Positions 59,516 through 64,000 of a stretch of DNA of 64,000 nucleotides are shown piece by piece. Numbering within the stretch: the first letter of the stretch is position 1; each line of letters starts with the position of its first letter. The position numbers were made by a program, and so were the translations under genes. The notes under the pieces are model-generated. The model did no database searches, was not told where the DNA came from, and saw only the letters and a list, made by a program, of their open reading frames with translations. Origin of the DNA: Symsagittifera roscoffensis (taxonomy: Eukaryota > Xenacoelomorpha > Acoela > Convolutidae); assembly GCF_963678635.1 (NCBI RefSeq), contig NC_087069.1, positions 5,627,472-5,691,471 on the forward strand, read 5' to 3'.

Positions 59516-60446
59516 AGACTGTTCTGGTCCAACACTGTCCCAGGACTTCTTTGGCACTGTCCCAAGACTGTTGACAAGTGTCTGAGCGGTGGGACCTCTC
59601 TCTTCTTCGTTATGGGGACTTCTTGATTCACTGTACCTTGTACCACCACTTAAGCTCTAGTAAAATTTCCCCAAAAACCCTCTCTTAAAAGCCAAATGCT
59701 GACCCCCCTTTTTTCTTATTTCTTTTTAGTTACCTCTATTTCAATGTTCCAAGCAACTTGAGACCAAAACCTGTGCGCAGGTATCTTGTGATCACCTGTT
59801 CGTATAAAAACTAAACACAAATCCTCCCCAAAATGCAACAAAAAATCCAAGCCAGAAAAAGTAATAAAAACTGAAAAATGAGCCCACCTAAATTTCAAAG
59901 GTGACCAATGTCTACCTTTCGTCGAAAAAAAAAATGTCTGGTACCTAATTGCCACGCGTTTCCTTCCCCCCTGCTAGCGATCTTATGGGGTATCACAAAA
60001 ACTGTCTATGTCCGTTCCCCCCTACCGATCCGACCAGGGTACCTACCTTAACCTAATTCCAATTTTGGATATCCGTTTCCTATGAACAACGCGTGTAAAT
60101 GACTAATGTAACTAAATCAACGATGTCGACCAATTAGTTACTCTAATTTCTCCCCTTTTTACAATTTACAACCGCCAACCTCTAACTTAACCAGCCCCCC
60201 TTCTAACCTCCCCCCTTTTTAGCCCCCCTTCTTAAGCCTAAAATCACCTTAAGCGCCGGGTGCTAAACCTCTCAAGAGAAAATCGTAGACCTGTCTCCAG
60301 GCCTGCTCAAGTAAAAACGTTCCTCAAAACCGGGGGATTTCGCTTATTCAATTTTACACTTATCTCCTATAATGTAATTTGGATTTTAACGATACCCGTT
60401 CTGCCCAACTTGCGAACTCGAGATTTGCCAAATCCTTCTTGGCTGC

Positions 60447-60640
60447 TTTCCCACTCGACTGGTCACCTGTTCCAGTCCAGTCTCCTAATGGTTCAGCTCA
60501 AGTGTTCCTGAACCACTTTCCCACTCGGCCGGTCACCTCTTCCAGTCGAGTCTCCTATTGGTTCAGCTCAAGTGCTCCTGAACCACTTTCCCACTCGGCT
60601 GGTCACCTCTTCCAGTCAAGTCTCCTTGTTGTCCAGCTAA
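60447..60640 (-). repeat. 70-bp tandem repeat in the leader (2.7 copies)
   Basis: Units at 60447-60516, 60517-60586 and 60587 to about 60640 start TTTCCCACTCG and contain GGTCACCT.TTCCAGTC and GGTTCAGCTCAAGTG. Few differences between units. Confidence 0.9.
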
Positions 60641-61103
60641 GTTCCAAGCTATCTGAAAACCCTTGACAACGCCCCACACTCGGGCTCTTTATTAAGGTTA
60701 CTGGGTTAAATTACTAGGTTGATCGAAACGATCGAACTTGTAAAACAGTATGGGTATACTATTTAATTAATATAAAGGTTTGATCCAACTAATCTGGTGT
60801 CAAAGTCACTGTCTTTTTTCGTTTTATGGTTTTTTGTTCCTTTTTCTATTCTTTTTTGGTTTTTTTGTTTTGCTTTTTGTCTTTTTGCTCGTGTTTTTGT
60901 CCCCCTAGTTGCCCCCTTTACTCGGTTAGCTAAGCCTCGTTCGGAAAGCGTACCAGGAAGTTTTCTCGAGTTTTCTTAAAAAGCTATCACGGTACAACCG
61001 GAAGGTTTGCACGTTCCTGCCGAACCGTACCGCCGGTACTCTAGAATGGGCATTCAGCCCGAAGCTGTCTCAAGTGGGTTCGACTCCGTAGTCTTGATGT
61101 CGT

Positions 61104-61121
61104 AAACACCCAGGAGCGCCA
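61104..61121 (-). promoter_or_regulatory. Candidate primer-binding site
   Basis: In element sense, 11 nt after the 5' LTR, TGGCGCTCCTGGGTGTTT could pair with a tRNA 3' end reading GGAGCGCCA. TGG at the start is typical. I could not match the tRNA, and the spacing is longer than usual. Confidence 0.4.
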
Positions 61122-61132
61122 TAAAAACACTA

Positions 61133-62036
61133 TGTAACATTCGTCTACTGCAGTCACACATGAGGCTTAAGAAAAATAGGCCCTATAACTATTGGCTCAA
61201 GAGTCAGGGACACTATCTCTTGTGTTTTTCCACCTCAAATCAGTCGGAGCCAATTCGGTTCGCTTGTGACACGAGACCACGACCCGTTACAGCTTAAAGG
61301 CTACTACTAAACTATCCCCCCACTCTAGAATTAATAACGTCCCCATACTCAGGTCTCTAGATACCCAAAATACATGAACGCCGTTAAAAACCGGGTCGGA
61401 ACAATCCGTTAAGTTACTTTTTATTAGACAGTGGAACTTTGATCCATTTCAGATGGATCAACCTAAAACTCGCCTTACCTCAACATAACAATTATAAAAC
61501 ACACTCTAGAAATTTAAATTAGTACTCACATTGTAGCACGCTCAAGAATCAGGAAGTAAATAAGTCGGTGTGCAACTCAAGAATCAATAAAGTAACTAAA
61601 ATGAGTTTAATGTTTGTCAGTTTTAATAACAAGAACAAGTTTGTACTCTAGAATGTCAGTTCTCGTGAACCATTGGGACACTCTAGCTGTCCACCTTTCC
61701 ACCGAAGGTTCACTCTAGTCCAGTTTAGAATAATACTCCAATCACAACAATCCAGTTCGTGGGGATGCGCTCGTCTCTCTTCTAGATGGGACAGCTCTAC
61801 TCTAGATTATTATCGCTACTGAAATTGCGAATAGCAATTTCCCACTGATTTTTCTTGCAACTTTCCCGCGATTGTCACTCGATTGTTCTGACTTCTCTTT
61901 TCTGATTTTCAGTTATCGCGAGAAAATCGTGCATGACAGGTTCCATTCGAAATTTTAAAAATTTAAATTTCACTCCAAAATTAAGTGTTTTTTGCTTCTC
62001 TCAAGGTCAAACTTCCAAATATGACCGACTGGCACA
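61133..62036 (-). repeat. 5' LTR of element 2 (904 bp)
   Basis: Direct repeat of 39091-39995 with the same TG...CA ends. By hand comparison I find about 7 substitutions and one C-run indel, i.e. roughly 99% identity. It carries the promoter for the element; AATAAA is at 61420-61425 in the element sense. It borders element 3 sequence at 62037. Confidence 0.96.
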
Positions 62037-64000
62037 GTTCTCCCGAAGTTTACCACAGAGGTTCAAACTCTATCATCTTCTCATGTGTTACGTCATTTTT
62101 TTTCATGGCTGGGGCACTATTCATTGCTTTCCGGATCGTGTTCTGTCTTTCAAAATCGCTCGTGTTCTCGCTTTCTAATCGCAAGAGTTCCTCCCGCATA
62201 TCTCACTCAAGTTCTCTTTTTGATCCCCTGGCACAGCTCCCAAGATCTTCCTCAACAGTCTGTGTGAGTGATTCGACAATCGAGCCAGGCGTACACACTT
62301 GGGTATCGAGAAGGCTTTGTCAATTAACACCCTCTGACTGGATGCCTCCACCATCGCCATATGTAATGGGTAGTTCCACTCAGATTGGCCATTACCGATC
62401 TCACCAGAGAATTCGCATTCGGCGGCAAACTAAAGGCTTCACTCACGGTAAGCCCATCTCCGCCTCAAGACCAATCTACCATCCTCTAATGTGCCTTTGA
62501 ACCATTTGCAACACTCCAGGCCATGACTCCACGCTCAACGCCGTCACCAATTGGTGTTCGGATTCCTACGAGAAGAATCCCAATGCCGTCGCTATGTTCA
62601 CAGTGTTCACATAGCATTCAGCCACAATCTGCACCTCACTTTTTCCCTTCTCCGTGATGTCACCAAACCACGTGGCTAGTTCCTCCTTCTGGAAAGATTT
62701 TATTCTGACGCAGGATCGTCCATCATAGAAATGCTCTCCACCTCCACACACCAGGTCCAAACAACTACCCGGCTCCATCTTCTTTACTAGCTTTTCTAGC
62801 TTGCTCGTCTTTTCTTCCGATTCCTGTCGATGAAGTAAGATTAGTTTGTGCACCACGTTCAGATTCCCCGAATCTTCATCCTTCGCTGGAGACAGTCTCA
62901 CTCGCTCCGCGATTTCTTCAATCAAACTCGCGTGGGGATGAGGGCACCAAGAAAGTCTCCGCAACTTCCAAACGGTGCCCAAATTTGTGACCAATATGTC
63001 GTTTCCATTTCCCATCTTTAGTTCCACCCTCTTAATCGAGCGCAGCACGCTGATCACCTCTGGCATCTTTTCAAGTACCAGACCTAGTCTTGGCCTTTCC
63101 CTTTCCGTCTGATCCATCTCAATGATTTTATCCGTCCAGAACTTTAACAATTCCGCCACCTCAAAATTCATGTGGGCGTTTCCGACCTCCGAATCCAAGA
63201 AAGGATTATAAGCTATTCCCATCACTCCAGACACATATTGATATTCTCCACGTTTTGTGGGTTTCGCATATTCTTCTGCTCGGGCCAAGTTACGATGTGC
63301 GTCATGCCCCTCCTCGAATTTCTTGTTGTAGAACCTTCGTATTTCATCTAGCTTCCCATGGCTCTCTAGAGACTGCCTTGAGCTCCCTTCTTTCCAATTC
63401 CAGTACTCTGTTATACGTTCAGGATAACAGGGGAGACTCTTCTTTCAATGGTTTTACTCCCCATCGCTTTTTGATGGCACATTTGCTCAGTAGTGTCGGT
63501 TATCACTGACATGATCCACCTCAAGAAGCAAGTGGCATCTTTTTTTTCTCGCGAGGCTTAATCCCGAGTTGTCTGGAGCATTGTGTTGCACCAGCATTTG
63601 GTATACTTGAAGACTCTTTTCGCCCAATTTAAGTTTGTCGTGAGAGGTCAACGCCTCTAACGCCACTCCCGCAAAACTCCACGTAAACATCAATTGTCCT
63701 GCCGTTGCGACAAAAAAATTCGCGATCAACGGCAATGCTGACGACGGTGCTCTCATCGCACCTTCAAAGTACTCAAGCAACAGGTTCTACAAGACCGCCT
63801 CAACTGGTTTCCCAACTCTAGCTTGTTAACTTCGGCCTTCTGCTGGGTAGCCTAATGCCGCCGCTTGCGGGACACCCCGCGATCGAGCTCCTTCAGGCAA
63901 CTCTGAAGTTCTTTCGTGGTCTACAAAGCTATCCACCAAGGCCGAGCGGTATTTCTCGTCGCATTTCTCTCGAGAGGATCGCACGTCACTTGCTTCCCAA
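62037..64000 (-). pseudogene. Element 3: diverged ORF3 relative, interrupted by element 2
   Basis: Continues from 39090 across the insertion and matches ORF3 of element 2 at about 41244-43210. Recognisable parts are MVEASSQRVLIDKAFSIPKC (62300-62360), a 240-codon frame at 62566-63288 (KRGEYQYVSGVMGIAYNPFL, WCPHPHASLIEE, and a Cys cluster CLDLVCGGGEHFYDGRSC) and 97 codons at 63487-63780 (ATAGQLMFTWSFAG). Frames are broken at about 62370, 62570, 63290, 63400 and 63785. It is much more diverged from elements 1 and 2 than these are from each other, so it belongs to an older lineage. The Cys residues and PHPHASLIEE block are kept, pointing to past constraint. The copy continues beyond the window. 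Confidence 0.88.

Larger units (their letters stand above)
58601..61103 (-). other. Long 5' leader of element 2
   Basis: About 2.5 kb between the primer-binding candidate and the gag ATG with no convincing gene. It contains a 14-bp minisatellite (58981-59515), a 70-bp tandem repeat (60447-60640), and C- and T-rich stretches (60140-60240, 60800-60910). Such long leaders usually hold packaging and translation-control signals; none can be assigned here. Confidence 0.7.
39091..62036 (-). mobile_element. Complete 22.9-kb Ty3/gypsy-type LTR retrotransposon (element 2)
   Basis: Two direct LTRs (61133-62036 as 5', 39091-39995 as 3' in - orientation) enclose leader, gag, pol and ORF3. They differ by about 7 substitutions and one indel by hand comparison. 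A GTT on each outer side is the apparent target duplication: removing the element restores an uninterrupted ORF3 relative (GCGTTCTCCC, against GCGCTCTCCC in element 1). Protease, RT, RNase H, then integrase is the Ty3/gypsy (Metaviridae) order. The size is about four times that of a usual gypsy element, because of ORF3 (8.9 kb), the long leader (2.5 kb) and the extended pol tail. Lesions: 1-nt deletion near 52812, TGA at 50881-50883, 1-nt deletion near 41640. Confidence 0.96.

Noticed and set aside
61070-61095. tRNA gene suggested by GGTTCGACTCC (B-box-like) in the leader
   Set aside because: The flanks do not form a T stem, and no A box or acceptor stem was found.

Overview
The window is a stretch of animal (invertebrate-type) genomic DNA made almost entirely of transposable elements and satellite DNA. 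I cannot name the species. The evidence for a metazoan is Ty3/gypsy-type retrotransposons, two LINE remnants of animal type, TTTTCAG-like 3' splice sites and a short 48-nt candidate intron. Coding parts of the big elements have a balanced base composition; the DNA between them is strongly AT-rich.

Layout. (1) 1-18004, + strand: a 5'-truncated (by the window edge), decayed copy of a giant LTR retrotransposon ('element 1'): gag, pol, a very large third ORF (ORF3), and a 3' LTR. (2) 18005-24030: AT-rich DNA with a dispersed repeat in three copies and a 200-N assembly gap. (3) 24030-35420: a tandem array of roughly 165-bp monomers organised in 2.54-kb higher-order units. (4) 35423-38935: two LINE 3' fragments and, between them on the - strand, a possible host-gene exon pair. 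(5) 39091-62036, - strand: a complete 22.9-kb copy of the giant retrotransposon ('element 2'), with two LTRs that differ by about 7 substitutions and one indel over 905 bp. (6) 38966-39090 and 62037-64000: two halves of an older, diverged relative ('element 3') into whose ORF3 element 2 inserted.

The giant element is the main interest. In order it carries an LTR, a 2.5-kb leader full of short tandem repeats, gag (two CCHC knuckles), and a pol of about 2,020 codons (protease, RT, RNase H, integrase, then a C-terminal module that reads as a macro, ADP-ribose-binding, domain). A conserved 3' splice site follows, then ORF3 of about 2,960 codons. ORF3 holds a coiled coil, a clear SGNH/GDSL hydrolase domain, a probable second degenerate SGNH domain, and nearly 2,000 residues that I do not recognise. 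No envelope-type signal peptide or membrane anchor is visible.

How the parts relate. Gag and pol are the usual replication set. The macro and SGNH domains are accessory enzymes of the kind more often seen in RNA viruses and in CR1-type LINE ORF1 proteins. In element 2 only three lesions interrupt the reading frames: one 1-nt deletion and one nonsense codon in pol, and one 1-nt deletion in ORF3. Its LTRs are nearly identical, so the family was active recently. Element 1 has lesions at different places and element 3 is an older lineage of the same ORF3.
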